This document shows positions 27,111-36,152 of a stretch of DNA of 64,000 nt, in pieces. Below the pieces are notes generated by a model. That model made no database searches and was not told the origin of the DNA. It saw nothing but the letters and a program-made list of their open reading frames with translations. Origin of the DNA: Brachybacterium sp. P6-10-X1 (lineage in GTDB: Bacteria; Actinomycetota; Actinomycetes; Actinomycetales; Dermabacteraceae); NCBI RefSeq assembly GCF_001969445.1, contig NZ_CP017297.1, positions 744,001 through 808,000 on the forward strand, given 5' to 3'. Each line of letters starts with the position of its first letter. Within the stretch, counting starts at the first letter, position 1. Position numbers and translations under genes: made by a program.

Positions 27111-27674
27111 TCAGTCCTGTGCGATCGTGGGCGGGGTGGTGGGGCCGGTTCCCCGCGAGCGGTCGTCGCGGTCGCTGCGGTCCTCCGGCTTCCGGGCGTC
27201 GAGGATGATCTCCCCGTCGATGACTCCGGTGCCGGAGCGGCGGTACAGCACCCGGCGGGCTCCTTCGGAGCCGCTGCCCAGGCCCATGGCCTTGACCGAG
27301 CGGCGCTGGACGGGGGTCAGCAGCAGGATGAGACCGACCAGATCGGTCAGCACACCCGGGAAGAAGAAGAACAGTGCCGACAGCACGGTGAACGCCGGTC
27401 GTGAGAGGTGGTCCTGGACGTCGCCGCTGCCGCGGACGGCGCGCAGCAGGGACCGCAGGCGCACGAAGGACTGCTGTCCCGCGGTCACCAGCAGGGCGAT
27501 GCCGATCACCCAGCCCACCGCGATGATCAGCACCGACCACCACAGACTCGTGTTCACACCGATCAGCACCAGGATCGCCAGCTCCACCAGACCGACCACG
27601 ATGATCGCGATCGGCAGCAGCCCGCCCCAGCGGGAACGGTGGGGGCGGTCACCGGCGGCGGGTGCTCTGCTCAT
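27111..27674 (-). CDS. fxsA: FxsA-family membrane protein
   Basis: A 187-residue protein with membrane helices at about 18-40, 43-64 and 90-118 (LSALFFFFPGVLTDLVGLILLL is the family hallmark), and a charged Asp/Arg-rich C-terminal tail. FxsA in E. coli modulates phage F exclusion; in actinobacteria the role is unknown. The gene follows ppm1 but has its own predicted promoter: a TAGTCT hexamer overlapping the ppm1 stop codon ends 7 nt before the ATG. Confidence 0.85.
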   Translation of the reverse strand: MSRAPAAGDRPHRSRWGGLLPIAIIVVGLVELAILVLIGVNTSLWWSVLIIAVGWVIGIALLVTAGQQSFVRLRSLLRAVRGSGDVQDHLSRPAFTVLSALFFFFPGVLTDLVGLILLLTPVQRRSVKAMGLGSGSEGARRVLYRRSGTGVIDGEIILDARKPEDRSDRDDRSRGTGPTTPPTIAQD

Positions 27675-27680
27675 GTCGGC

Positions 27681-27686
27681 AGACTA
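27681..27686 (-). promoter_or_regulatory. -10 element (TAGTCT) of fxsA, leaderless
   Basis: The hexamer includes the TAG stop codon of ppm1 and ends 7 nt before the fxsA ATG, with no ribosome-binding site between. Confidence 0.5.
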
Positions 27687-28439
27687 ACGCAGGTGCTGCA
27701 GGATCCGCTGGGCACATCGTGTGAGTCCCCAGAGCGTGACCAGCACCAGGGCTTCGCGCACGATGCGGGGGGACATCTTGCTGGCCCCCTCGGTGCGCTC
27801 GTCGAAATCGATCGGGACCTCCGCGATCACGGCGCCGTGGGCGCGGGCCCGACGGGTCATGTCCACCTGGAAGCAGTACCCCTGGGAGGCGATGTCCGCC
27901 TCGAGCAGCTGCTCCAGCAGCTCGGCGCGGAAGAGCCGGAATCCCGCCGTCGCGTCCCGGACCCCGAGCCCCAGCAGCGCACGCACGTAGGCGTTCGCCC
28001 CCCCGGACAGGAGCAGGCGCGAGAATGGCCAGTCGTGCACCCTTCCGCCGCGCACCCAGCGCGAGCCGATCGCGAGGTCTGCGCCCCGGCGGACGGCTTC
28101 CAGCAGTCGGGGAAGCTGCTCGGGGCGGTGGGAGGCGTCGGCGTCCATCTCCCCCAGCTGCTCGTACCCGTGCTCGAGACCCCAGGCGAAGCCGGCCAGG
28201 TAGGCCGGGCCCAGTCCCTCCTTGCCGGCGCGGTGCAGGACGTGGACGTTCTCGTCGTGGGCGGCGGTCTGCTCGGCCCACTCCCCCGTGCCGTCCGGGG
28301 AGGAATCGTCCACGACGAGCACATGCACGTCGGGGACCGCGGCGCGCAGGCGTGCGAGGGTGCCGGGCAGCGAATCCCGCTCGTCATAGGTGGGGATGAC
28401 GATCAGCGTGGGCGGAAGGGCAGCGGTGGACGGCCTCAT
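27684..28439 (-). CDS. ppm1: Polyprenol monophosphomannose synthase (GT2 family)
   Basis: A 251-residue GT2 glycosyltransferase that transfers mannose from GDP-mannose to polyprenyl phosphate for lipoglycans and protein mannosylation. Motifs: IVIPTYDERDSL (residues 14-25), VVDDSSPDGTGEW, MDADASHRPEQLP (metal-binding DxD-like), GSRWVRGG and the C-terminal VPIDFDERTEGASKMS. In Mycobacterium tuberculosis this domain is fused to Lnt; here it is a separate gene whose ATG overlaps the lnt stop. The start was set by that overlap. Confidence 0.92.
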   Translation of the reverse strand: MRPSTAALPPTLIVIPTYDERDSLPGTLARLRAAVPDVHVLVVDDSSPDGTGEWAEQTAAHDENVHVLHRAGKEGLGPAYLAGFAWGLEHGYEQLGEMDADASHRPEQLPRLLEAVRRGADLAIGSRWVRGGRVHDWPFSRLLLSGGANAYVRALLGLGVRDATAGFRLFRAELLEQLLEADIASQGYCFQVDMTRRARAHGAVIAEVPIDFDERTEGASKMSPRIVREALVLVTLWGLTRCAQRILQHLR

Positions 28440-30082
28440 GCTCGGCTCCGCCCCCGACGGCGCGGCAGCGGGGAGAGCGCCCGACGGCGTCCGGCGAGCG
28501 CGGCGAGGAACCCGACCAGGCCCAGGGCGGACAGGCCCACGGCGATCCAGGGACCGGCGGCCACCGCAGGGGTGATCCCGGTGCGCAGCGGGACGTCGGC
28601 GAGCACCGCGCCCTGCTCCCAGTGGTCGACGAAGTCGAGCTGTCGCCCGGACGGGGTGAAGATCGCCGAATGGCCCACGGTGGAGACGTGCACGACGCTG
28701 CGCCCGGAGACGACGGCCATCACCTTCGCCTCCGCGAGCTGCTGGACGGCCTCGTGGGAGTCCCCGAACAGCGCGTTGTTGGACTGCACCACGACCATCT
28801 CGGCGCCGTCGCGGACCACGTCGCCGACCAGGTTGTCGTAGGCGATCTCGAAGCAGATCAGCACGCCGACGCGGTGCTCGCCCTGGTCCAGCTCCTCGAG
28901 GTCCATCACCCCGACCTCGTCGCCGGCGATCATGTCGCGCGGGACCAGGTCGACCTTGTCTGAGAGCGTGCCGAAGAAGTCCCGGTACGGGATGTATTCG
29001 CCGAAGGGCACCGGGTGCCGCTTGGAGTAGACGTAGGGGGTCGAGCCGCCCGGGGCGTACAGCACCGACTGGTTCAGTCGCTGGGTCTCGCCGACGGCGG
29101 CCTGGGTGCCGATCAGGACGGGGGCGCCGGCGTCGGCGGCCGCGGAGCTGATCTGGTCGGACATCCAGGGATCCTGGCGCGGGTCGTAGCCGGTGGAGTC
29201 CTCGGGCCAGACGATCAGGTCCAGCTGCCGGCCCTCGGCGCGGGTCTGTTCGATGGTGTCGCGGGTGACCGCGAGATGGTTCTCGAACACGTCGTCCGGC
29301 ATCGTCATCGTGGCGGGGTCGATCTTCTCCATCGATCCCTGGATGCCGGCGACGGTCATCGTGCCGCGATCCTGGGGAGCGGGATTGGGCGGAAAGGGCG
29401 TGACCATGGTGGCCAGGATCGCGCCGACCGCGAGGGCGAGCGGCCACACGCCGGCGAAGCCGACGAGCCCGCGGTGGCGTCGGCCCAGCAGGGACAGCGC
29501 CCCGTGCAGCAGCATCTGGCCGAGCAGGGCGACGACGAAGGCGAGACCGGCCACCCCGATCCAGGGGCCGAGGTTCAGCAGCGGGGAATCGGCCAGGGCG
29601 AAGGCGCTGGCGCCCCACGGCAGGCCGCCCCAGGGGACGTGGCTGCGCAGCGTCTCGACGCCGACCCAGAGGGCCGAGACCACCACCGCCGAGGACAGGC
29701 ACAGTCCGCGCCGGAGCATGACGGTGCGGGCCAGCAGCCCGAACAGCACGATGTACAGGGCCTCGAACACGCCCAGCGCCACCCATGGAGCGGTGCCCGC
29801 GTAGGTGTTCGCCCAGGCGGTCAGCGGGATGAAGAACGCCGCACCCCAGGCCAGCGACACCAGGATGGCGACCCACACGCTGCGCACCAGCAGACCGGCG
29901 CTGAGCAGGGCCAGGGAGACGGGCAGCAGCATCCACATCCCGTAGGGCGGGAAGGCGAGCAGGGCGGCGCCTCCGCCGGCGAGGCCGCACACGAGTGCCG
30001 CGGGCCACGGCGTGGGATCGAACTCGTCGCGTGCGCGCCGCACGCCCGCCCGGGCGGAGGCGGCCCGGGTCGTCGTCGTCAT
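28436..30082 (-). CDS. lnt: Apolipoprotein N-acyltransferase
   Basis: A 548-residue integral membrane enzyme that N-acylates the lipobox cysteine of lipoproteins. About seven membrane helices fill residues 30-230 and one is at the C terminus (about 505-528). The nitrilase-like domain between carries the catalytic set: Glu in VWPEDSTGYD, Lys in YSKRHPVPFGEYIP, and Cys in VLICFEIAYDN. It sits between ppm1 and an amidohydrolase-like gene with ATGA overlaps on both sides. The physical and functional link with Ppm1 is conserved in actinobacteria. Confidence 0.93.
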   Translation of the reverse strand: MTTTTRAASARAGVRRARDEFDPTPWPAALVCGLAGGGAALLAFPPYGMWMLLPVSLALLSAGLLVRSVWVAILVSLAWGAAFFIPLTAWANTYAGTAPWVALGVFEALYIVLFGLLARTVMLRRGLCLSSAVVVSALWVGVETLRSHVPWGGLPWGASAFALADSPLLNLGPWIGVAGLAFVVALLGQMLLHGALSLLGRRHRGLVGFAGVWPLALAVGAILATMVTPFPPNPAPQDRGTMTVAGIQGSMEKIDPATMTMPDDVFENHLAVTRDTIEQTRAEGRQLDLIVWPEDSTGYDPRQDPWMSDQISSAAADAGAPVLIGTQAAVGETQRLNQSVLYAPGGSTPYVYSKRHPVPFGEYIPYRDFFGTLSDKVDLVPRDMIAGDEVGVMDLEELDQGEHRVGVLICFEIAYDNLVGDVVRDGAEMVVVQSNNALFGDSHEAVQQLAEAKVMAVVSGRSVVHVSTVGHSAIFTPSGRQLDFVDHWEQGAVLADVPLRTGITPAVAAGPWIAVGLSALGLVGFLAALAGRRRALSPLPRRRGRSRA

Positions 30083-30888
30083 GCGGGGGTCCTCCCGAGC
30101 CGGTCATGGACGATCGCGCCATCGATGACGGTGCGCAGCGCCCGCGGGGTGCCCCGGTCGAGATCGGGCAGCAGCGGGGTGCGCGAGCGCGGGTCGGTCG
30201 ACCAGGACTCGACGCGCTCGGCCCGGGACTGCACGGTGAGGTCCCAGGGCTCCCACACCACGAAGGTCGCCTCGATCCCGGTGCGCAGGGAGCCGGGGTG
30301 GCGGCGTCCCGCGACGCGCTGACCGCCGCGGGTGGCGGCGAGGAACGCCGCCCGATCGCTGATCCGCTGGTCGGGTGCGGGCCGACGGGTCGCCCCGCGG
30401 ACCCAGTCCCAGGGATCGGTGCCGCTCGCCCGACCGCCGGAGCCGAAGGCCAGCGGGGTGCCGTCGGCGAGCAGATCGAGATAGTCGTCGCTCTCGGTGA
30501 CGGGGTCGATCACGCGCACGCCCTCGCGCTCCCCCGTCGGCCCGGGAAGGCGCAGCACGATGCCGGCCGCGGCAGCGGCCGTGTCCTCGGCGGAATCGGG
30601 ATCGGCGCCGTCGGGCGTGGCGGCGGCGTCCACGAAGCCGGGGGTGATCAGACACCCGGTGGCGTCGACCACCTCCGCGCCGTCGTGGATCACCCGCGCG
30701 GTGTCCTCCGGGCCGGTCCAGGCGATCAGCCCGTCGGCGACCAGCATCGCGGAGGCCTCGGGGTCCTCGGTGCTGTACAGCACGATGCCGGTGTACAGCA
30801 CGGGCCGGGCAGGCTGTGCGGGCGCAGTGGCGGGTTCGGTCTCTCTCACACGCCCCAGGGTCTCGCGTGCGCCTGGGAGAACGCTCAT
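30079..30888 (-). CDS. Shortened amidohydrolase-like protein lacking metal-site residues
   Basis: This 269-residue protein has the small beta-sandwich ends of an amidohydrolase: VLYTGIVLYS... ADGLIAWTGPED... DATGCLITPGFVD at the N terminus and GIEATFVVWEPWDLTV... VIDGAIVHDR at the C terminus. The barrel between is only about 130 residues, and the usual metal-binding D-x-H-x-H after PGFVDA is replaced by AATPDG. It therefore looks like a degenerate, probably non-catalytic member. It overlaps lnt and helY by four bases on each side, so it is retained in a translated operon. Confidence 0.7.
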   Translation of the reverse strand: MSVLPGARETLGRVRETEPATAPAQPARPVLYTGIVLYSTEDPEASAMLVADGLIAWTGPEDTARVIHDGAEVVDATGCLITPGFVDAAATPDGADPDSAEDTAAAAAGIVLRLPGPTGEREGVRVIDPVTESDDYLDLLADGTPLAFGSGGRASGTDPWDWVRGATRRPAPDQRISDRAAFLAATRGGQRVAGRRHPGSLRTGIEATFVVWEPWDLTVQSRAERVESWSTDPRSRTPLLPDLDRGTPRALRTVIDGAIVHDRLGRTPA

Positions 30889-33755
30889 CGGTCGATCTCC
30901 TGGGCGACGAGACCGCGGCGCACCGCCCCCACCGCCCGGTGGGCGATGGCCCCCAGCTCCTCATCGGCCGTGAGCTGGTCGAGCAGGTCGATGACCTGGC
31001 GGCAGTGGCGCACGAAGTCCCCGGGCGGCAGATCGTTGCCGTCCAGCGCGGCGGCGAGATGGGCGCCGCGGGCCCAGCGGTGCACGATCGCGGAGATCGC
31101 CGGGTCGGGCGGCGTCGTGGGATCGATGCCGTGGCGGGACTCCGCCGCCTGCAGCTCAGCAGCCAGGTGACCCGTGGCCTCCAGCGCCGCACGGACCGCC
31201 GGGTCCGCGATGATCTCGGGGGCACGATCGTCGCGCCGGGACTCGTGGACGGCGGCGGAGACCACGGCGGCAAGCCCCGGCGCGTCCAGGCCCGTCCAGG
31301 CGCCGTGCTCGAGGCACTGCGCGATCAGCAGGTCGCGGTCGCTGAACAGGCGCCGCAGCCGCAGGCCGCCGGGGGTGGGGACCAGCTCCTCGTCCTCGCG
31401 GGCGAGATAGCCGAGCTCGACGAGCAGATCGGCGAGGCGGTCGAACCGCCGTGCCAGCGAGCTGGTCCGTCCCTGGATACGGCGCTGGACTCCTTCGAGG
31501 TCCGTGCGCGCCTTCCTCCAGCGGCCCACCCAGCGCAGATGGGACTCCAGCTCCGGGCAGTCGGCGCAGGGGTGGGCGCGCAGCTCCTCGCGCAGCTGCT
31601 GGAGCTGCTCGTCGCTCGCGGCGGTCGACGGGGTGCGCTCGGTGCGGGCGCGCACCTCCCGCCGGGGTTCGTCACGGCCGGAGAGGCTCTGGCGCAGCGC
31701 GGCCGCGGTGTCCTTGCGCACCTTGGAGCTGCCGAGCGCGTCCCGGCGGGGCAGGCGCAAGGTGTCGATGACGGCCGGGGAGGACGGCACGTCCCCGGGC
31801 CGGAGGGTGCGTCGGCGGCCCTCGGTGTCCAGCAGATCGACCTGCGGGCCCCCGAGCACGACGGGGTCCACGTCCAGCACCACCGCGTAGCCGCGGCGCT
31901 TGCCCCCCGGCACGGCGATCACCTCGCCGCGTCGCAGCCCGCCGAGCACCGTGCGGGTGCGGTCACGATCGGCGGCGGCCCGGGCCCGGGACAGGGACTT
32001 CTCCCGCTCGCTGATCCGCTCCTGGATCTCGGCGTACTCGAGCAGATCGCCCCGATCGCAGGTGACGGCTTCGCGGTAGGAGTCGGCGGTGTCCTCGAGC
32101 TCTCGGGCGCGGCTCGCGAGACCCACCACGGAGCGGTCCGCCTGGAACTGGGCGAAGCTGGTCTCCAGCGTCTCCCGCGCCCGGGAGAGGTCGAAGCGGT
32201 CCAGCAGGTTCACGGTCATGTTCGGGGTGGGCCGGAAGGCGGAGCGCAGCGGGTAGGTACGTCGGGAGGCGAGCGAACCGACCGCATCGGCGTCGAACCG
32301 GGGCCCGGCCACGACGACGGCGTGCCCCTCGGTGTCGATGCCGCGACGCCCCGCCCGGCCGGTGAGCTGCGTGTACTCCCCGGGCGTGAGGTCGGCGTGG
32401 TCGACCCCGTTGAACTTGACCAGCTTCTCCAGCACCACCGAGCGCGCCGGCATGTTGATGCCGAGCGCCAGGGTCTCGGTGGCGAAGACGACCTTGAGCA
32501 GGCCGCTCGCGAAGAGCTCCTCGACGACGGTCTTCAGCAGCGGGAGCATCCCGGCGTGATGGGCGGCGTAGCCGTCGAGCACCGCGCGGCGGAACGCCGC
32601 GATGCCGAGGATCTCCTCGTCCTCGATCCCGATCGGGGCCAGACGGTCGTCCAGGACGGCGCGGATCGCGCTGCGCTCGCCCTCGTCGGTCAGGCGCAGG
32701 CGGACCCGTGCGCACTGCTGGACCGCGCCCTCGCAGCCGGCCCGGGAGAAGATGAACATGATCGCCGGCAGCAGCGCGGCGTCGTCGAGAATCCGCACGA
32801 GCTCAGGTCGACGCGGGGGGCGGGGGCCCTCGGCCGGCCCTCCGCGCGGAGCCCCGCGGTCGCCCCCGGGTCGCTTGTGCAGCGGCCGATGCCGGCCGGA
32901 TCCGCGCGGGCGGTGCCGACCGCTGGTCCCCTTGCGGCCGGCGGGCGCTCGTCCGCGGCTGCGCCCCGAGCGTTCGTCCACGGGCAGGGAGAACGAGGTG
33001 ACCCGCTCGATCTCCGGGTTCACGTGCCGCGTGCCGCGGACCCCCGGTCCGTGGGAGACGACCGCCTCGCCGTGGTCGTCGACGAAGAGGTCCATGAGCT
33101 CCTCGCCGACCACGACGTGCTGCCACAGCGGCACCGGGCGGGTCTCGGAGACCACGATCTCGGTGGCCCCGCGCACCTCCTGCAGCCAGGCGCCGAACTC
33201 CTCCGCGTTCGAGACCGTCGCCGAGAGCGCGACCAGCTGCACGGAGGGGTCGAGGTGGATGATGACCTCCTCCCACACCGGGCCGCGCAGGCGATCGGCC
33301 AGATAGTGGACCTCGTCCATCACCACGAAGCCGAGCCCCTCCAGCAGCGGGGAGTCGGCATAGAGCATGTTGCGCAGCACCTCGGTGGTCATCACCACCA
33401 CGTCGGCGTCGGGCCGGATGGAGGTGTCGCCGGTCAGCAGCCCCACCGCCTCATGGCCGAGCCAGTCCACCAGCTCGGTGAACTTCTGGTTCGACAGCGC
33501 CTTGATCGGAGCGGTGTAGAACACCTTCCGGCCACGGGCGCGGGCGAGATGGACGGCGAACTCGCCGACGACGGTCTTGCCGGCACCCGTCGGCGCGGCG
33601 ACCAGCACGGAGCTTCCGTCCTCGAGGACCCGGCAGCCGGACAGCTGGAAATCGTCCAGCGCGAAGTCGTAGCGGGTGGTGAAGGCCCCGAGCTCGGAGG
33701 CGGTCAAGGTCTTCTCCGCCTGCCAGGCGGCGTAGCGCTCCGAGGGCGAGCTCAC
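30885..33755 (-). CDS. helY: Ski2-like DEAD/DEAH-box RNA helicase HelY
   Basis: A 956-residue superfamily 2 helicase. Motif I APTGAGKT at about 54-61, motif II DEVH (VVMDEVHYLADRLRG), motif III SAT, motif VI QLTGRAGRRG, and a C-terminal DSHCT domain. Between the two RecA-like domains is an Arg/Gly-rich insertion of about 60 residues (SGRSRGRAPAGRKGTSG...). HelY is the actinobacterial Mtr4/Ski2 homologue near the tatC gene. The GTG start overlaps the downstream-facing dagK stop as GTGA; the longer open frame runs through dagK as a shadow. Confidence 0.9.
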   Translation of the reverse strand: MSSPSERYAAWQAEKTLTASELGAFTTRYDFALDDFQLSGCRVLEDGSSVLVAAPTGAGKTVVGEFAVHLARARGRKVFYTAPIKALSNQKFTELVDWLGHEAVGLLTGDTSIRPDADVVVMTTEVLRNMLYADSPLLEGLGFVVMDEVHYLADRLRGPVWEEVIIHLDPSVQLVALSATVSNAEEFGAWLQEVRGATEIVVSETRPVPLWQHVVVGEELMDLFVDDHGEAVVSHGPGVRGTRHVNPEIERVTSFSLPVDERSGRSRGRAPAGRKGTSGRHRPRGSGRHRPLHKRPGGDRGAPRGGPAEGPRPPRRPELVRILDDAALLPAIMFIFSRAGCEGAVQQCARVRLRLTDEGERSAIRAVLDDRLAPIGIEDEEILGIAAFRRAVLDGYAAHHAGMLPLLKTVVEELFASGLLKVVFATETLALGINMPARSVVLEKLVKFNGVDHADLTPGEYTQLTGRAGRRGIDTEGHAVVVAGPRFDADAVGSLASRRTYPLRSAFRPTPNMTVNLLDRFDLSRARETLETSFAQFQADRSVVGLASRARELEDTADSYREAVTCDRGDLLEYAEIQERISEREKSLSRARAAADRDRTRTVLGGLRRGEVIAVPGGKRRGYAVVLDVDPVVLGGPQVDLLDTEGRRRTLRPGDVPSSPAVIDTLRLPRRDALGSSKVRKDTAAALRQSLSGRDEPRREVRARTERTPSTAASDEQLQQLREELRAHPCADCPELESHLRWVGRWRKARTDLEGVQRRIQGRTSSLARRFDRLADLLVELGYLAREDEELVPTPGGLRLRRLFSDRDLLIAQCLEHGAWTGLDAPGLAAVVSAAVHESRRDDRAPEIIADPAVRAALEATGHLAAELQAAESRHGIDPTTPPDPAISAIVHRWARGAHLAAALDGNDLPPGDFVRHCRQVIDLLDQLTADEELGAIAHRAVGAVRRGLVAQEIDR

Positions 33756-34693
33756 GGGTGGTCTCCTTCCGAGAGGTCGGCCAGCAGGCGCACCGCTCCC
33801 GGCAGCAGCCGGGCGGTGATCGGCAGCAGCGCGCGGGGCTCGCCGTCGGCGTAGCTGCGCAGGGCGCGCCCGTGGCGCAGCCCGATCGACACCTCCCGGA
33901 CGGGCCGGACGCCGAACCCGTCCACGGAGGTGTGGGTGCCGCGGAAGACCCTCGGGAAGAAGCGCAGCAGGTCGGTGCGCCCGATCTTCTCGAGCGTGAC
34001 CAGCTCGAGAAGGCCGTCGTCGAGCCGGGCCCCGGGGGCGATGCGCATCCCGCCGCCGAAGATCCCGGAGTTGGCCAGAGTCACCAGGGTCGCATCCAGC
34101 TCGATCCGCTCCCCGCCGTCGATCTCGAGCCAATAGGGGAAGGGGGTGAAGGCCGGCAGCTCGCGCAGCAGGGCTGTGGTGTACCGCAGGGTGTGGACGC
34201 GGCCGGCGCTGTTCGCCCGGGCGTTGACCAGCGCGTCGAAGCCGAGATTGATGTTTCCCAGGGCCACCGAGCGGCGCGGGAGCGGGTGCTCCCCGGCGGC
34301 GATGATCTCGATCGCGTCGATGGTGACCACCGGGCGGGACAGGGCGTGCAGAAGGATCCGCACGCACTCCTCGGTGTCGTTCAGGGGCAGTCCGAGGGTG
34401 CGGGCGAAGTCGTTGCCGCTGCCGGCGGGCACGATGCCGAGCCGCACCGGTGTATCGGCCACGATCTCGGCGCCGAGGGCGACGGTCCCGTCGCCGCCGA
34501 CGACCACCAGCGCGGTCAGGGTCTCGCGGACCTCGAGCGCCCGGGCCCGGGCCACCGGCGCCGAGGGGCCGGAGAGGTCCACCACCGAGATGCCGGCCAG
34601 GCGCAGCAGGTGCCGGACCTGCCGACCGACCCGGTGCGCGGTGCCGAGGGCTGCCGTCGGATTCGCCAGCAGTCCGACCCGGAGCCTGCTCAC
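33752..34693 (-). CDS. Diacylglycerol kinase-family lipid kinase
   Basis: A 313-residue DAGK catalytic-domain protein: VGLLANPTAALG at the N terminus, the nucleotide-binding VVVGGDGTVALGAE (about 73-86), GIVPAGSGNDFARTLGLP (about 97-114), and the C-terminal half with FGGGMRIAPGARLDDGLLELV. It phosphorylates a lipid such as diacylglycerol. The GTG start overlaps the tatC stop, and its stop overlaps the helY start, both as GTGA. Confidence 0.88.
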   Translation of the reverse strand: MSRLRVGLLANPTAALGTAHRVGRQVRHLLRLAGISVVDLSGPSAPVARARALEVRETLTALVVVGGDGTVALGAEIVADTPVRLGIVPAGSGNDFARTLGLPLNDTEECVRILLHALSRPVVTIDAIEIIAAGEHPLPRRSVALGNINLGFDALVNARANSAGRVHTLRYTTALLRELPAFTPFPYWLEIDGGERIELDATLVTLANSGIFGGGMRIAPGARLDDGLLELVTLEKIGRTDLLRFFPRVFRGTHTSVDGFGVRPVREVSIGLRHGRALRSYADGEPRALLPITARLLPGAVRLLADLSEGDHP

Positions 34694-35565
34694 CGTCCGT
34701 CCTCGTCGTCCTCGTCGAGGTCGGAGGGTGTGCCGATGTCCTCGACCTCGTCGTCGTCGAGCTCGTCGTCCTTCCCGACGCCGTGGCGCTTGTCGTGGAT
34801 CAGGGCGATGACGATCGCGGCGAAGAAGAGGCTCGCGATCACGGCCGACATCGCCAGCAGCGTGAACGGCTCGGGCGTGGGCACCATGACCGCCGTGAAC
34901 AGCACGCTGACGAAGATGATCCAGCGCCATGCCTTGAGCATCGTGCGACCGCGGATGATCCCCAGGAAGTTCAGCAGCACCATGACCACGGGCATCACGA
35001 AGGCGATGCCGAAGGCCAGCATCGTCTTGACCAGCATGGCCAGGTACTCGTCGTAGCCGATCAGCTGATCGACCTGGTCGGTCTGCGGGGTGAAGCTCAG
35101 CAGCACGGGGACCAGCTGATTGATCGCCCAGTACCCGGCGGCGCAACCGATGAAGAACAGCGGGATCGCGGAACCGAAGAAGCCGATCGCGTACTTGCGC
35201 TCGTTGCGGTGCAGCCCGGGCATCACGAACAGCCAGATCTGCAGCATGATCACCGGGGAGGCGAGCAGCAGACCGACGTACGCGGACATCTGGAGCCGGA
35301 CGTTCAGGCCGGTGCCGACCCCGCGGAAGTTCAGCGAGGCGGGGAGGCCGTCGTTGGCCGCGATCTCGAAGGGGCGCTTGAGCAGCTCGAAGACCCAGGG
35401 GTAGACGAACCAGCCGACGATCGCCAGCACCAGCACCGCTGCGGCGCTGATGACCAGCCTGTTGCGCAGCTCGACAAGGTGCTCCCCGAGGGACATGCGG
35501 CCTTCGGGGTCCTTGGACGACCGGGGTTTCCTGGTCCGTCCGCGCCCCTGCGTATCACTCGCCAC
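34690..35565 (-). CDS. tatC: Twin-arginine translocase subunit TatC
   Basis: A 291-residue protein with six membrane helices. The cytoplasmic N-terminal signal-peptide binding region is RMSLGEHLVELRNRLV (residues 23-38), with the conserved RNR and Glu; the first outer loop carries the NVRL/MSAY region and the PGLHRNERKY loop follows. GGAGGAAG lies eight bases before a GTG start. The acidic C-terminal tail is long (DDELDDDEVED...). It works with the adjacent tatA product to export folded proteins. Confidence 0.95.
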   Translation of the reverse strand: MASDTQGRGRTRKPRSSKDPEGRMSLGEHLVELRNRLVISAAAVLVLAIVGWFVYPWVFELLKRPFEIAANDGLPASLNFRGVGTGLNVRLQMSAYVGLLLASPVIMLQIWLFVMPGLHRNERKYAIGFFGSAIPLFFIGCAAGYWAINQLVPVLLSFTPQTDQVDQLIGYDEYLAMLVKTMLAFGIAFVMPVVMVLLNFLGIIRGRTMLKAWRWIIFVSVLFTAVMVPTPEPFTLLAMSAVIASLFFAAIVIALIHDKRHGVGKDDELDDDEVEDIGTPSDLDEDDEDGR

Positions 35566-35642
35566 GGATGTGCTTCCTCCCCGCGCTCCGGGCCCGGGCG
35601 GTCACCCGCACGTGCCCCTTCCCTCGCTGTCCGCCCGCCTGC

Positions 35643-36023
35643 TCAGTCGCGACGGTAGGAGTCGCCGTCCTCGCGGTGACGGACGCTCTCGGGCTCGTCC
35701 TCGTCGCGGGGATCGTACTCGCGGTCGTCCCTCGCACGGCGGTCGTCGCGGTCATCGCGGGAGCGGCGGTCGCCCCGGTCGTCCTGGTCCTCGCGATCGT
35801 CGCGCGAGCGACGGTCATCGCGGTCACGGGAGGTGCGGGAGCGGGGCTCCTCGTCCTCCCCCTCCTCGGTCTCGTCGCCGCGAAGCTCGTCGACCTCGCT
35901 CTTGAACACCCGCATGGACTTGCCCATGTTGCGGGCGAGGCCGGGAAGCTTGTTCGCCCCGAACAGCAGGATCACCAGCACGACCAGGATGACGATCGGC
36001 CAGGGGCTACGGAAGAAACTCAT
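35643..36023 (-). CDS. tatA: Twin-arginine translocase subunit TatA with extended Asp/Arg tail
   Basis: A 126-residue protein. The N-terminal membrane helix (about 7-22) runs into the FGANKLPGLARNMGKSMRVFKSEVDEL amphipathic helix, the diagnostic TatA/E hinge and APH. The last ~70 residues are almost entirely Arg and Asp in alternating blocks (DDRRSRDDRED...), much longer than the core needs. AAGG precedes the ATG. It is separated from tatC by 77 bp and follows pafBC, the conserved actinobacterial order. Confidence 0.92.
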   Translation of the reverse strand: MSFFRSPWPIVILVVLVILLFGANKLPGLARNMGKSMRVFKSEVDELRGDETEEGEDEEPRSRTSRDRDDRRSRDDREDQDDRGDRRSRDDRDDRRARDDREYDPRDEDEPESVRHREDGDSYRRD

Positions 36024-36152
36024 GGAATTACCTTTCAGAAGCGCCGCGATCTTGCACGGGCGCGCACATCATCCCACAGCGGACGGGGCGCTTGACGGAC
36101 CGCACAGGGGACGGCTCGACCCACCGCGCGGCGGGTGTCACCAGAATAACGG

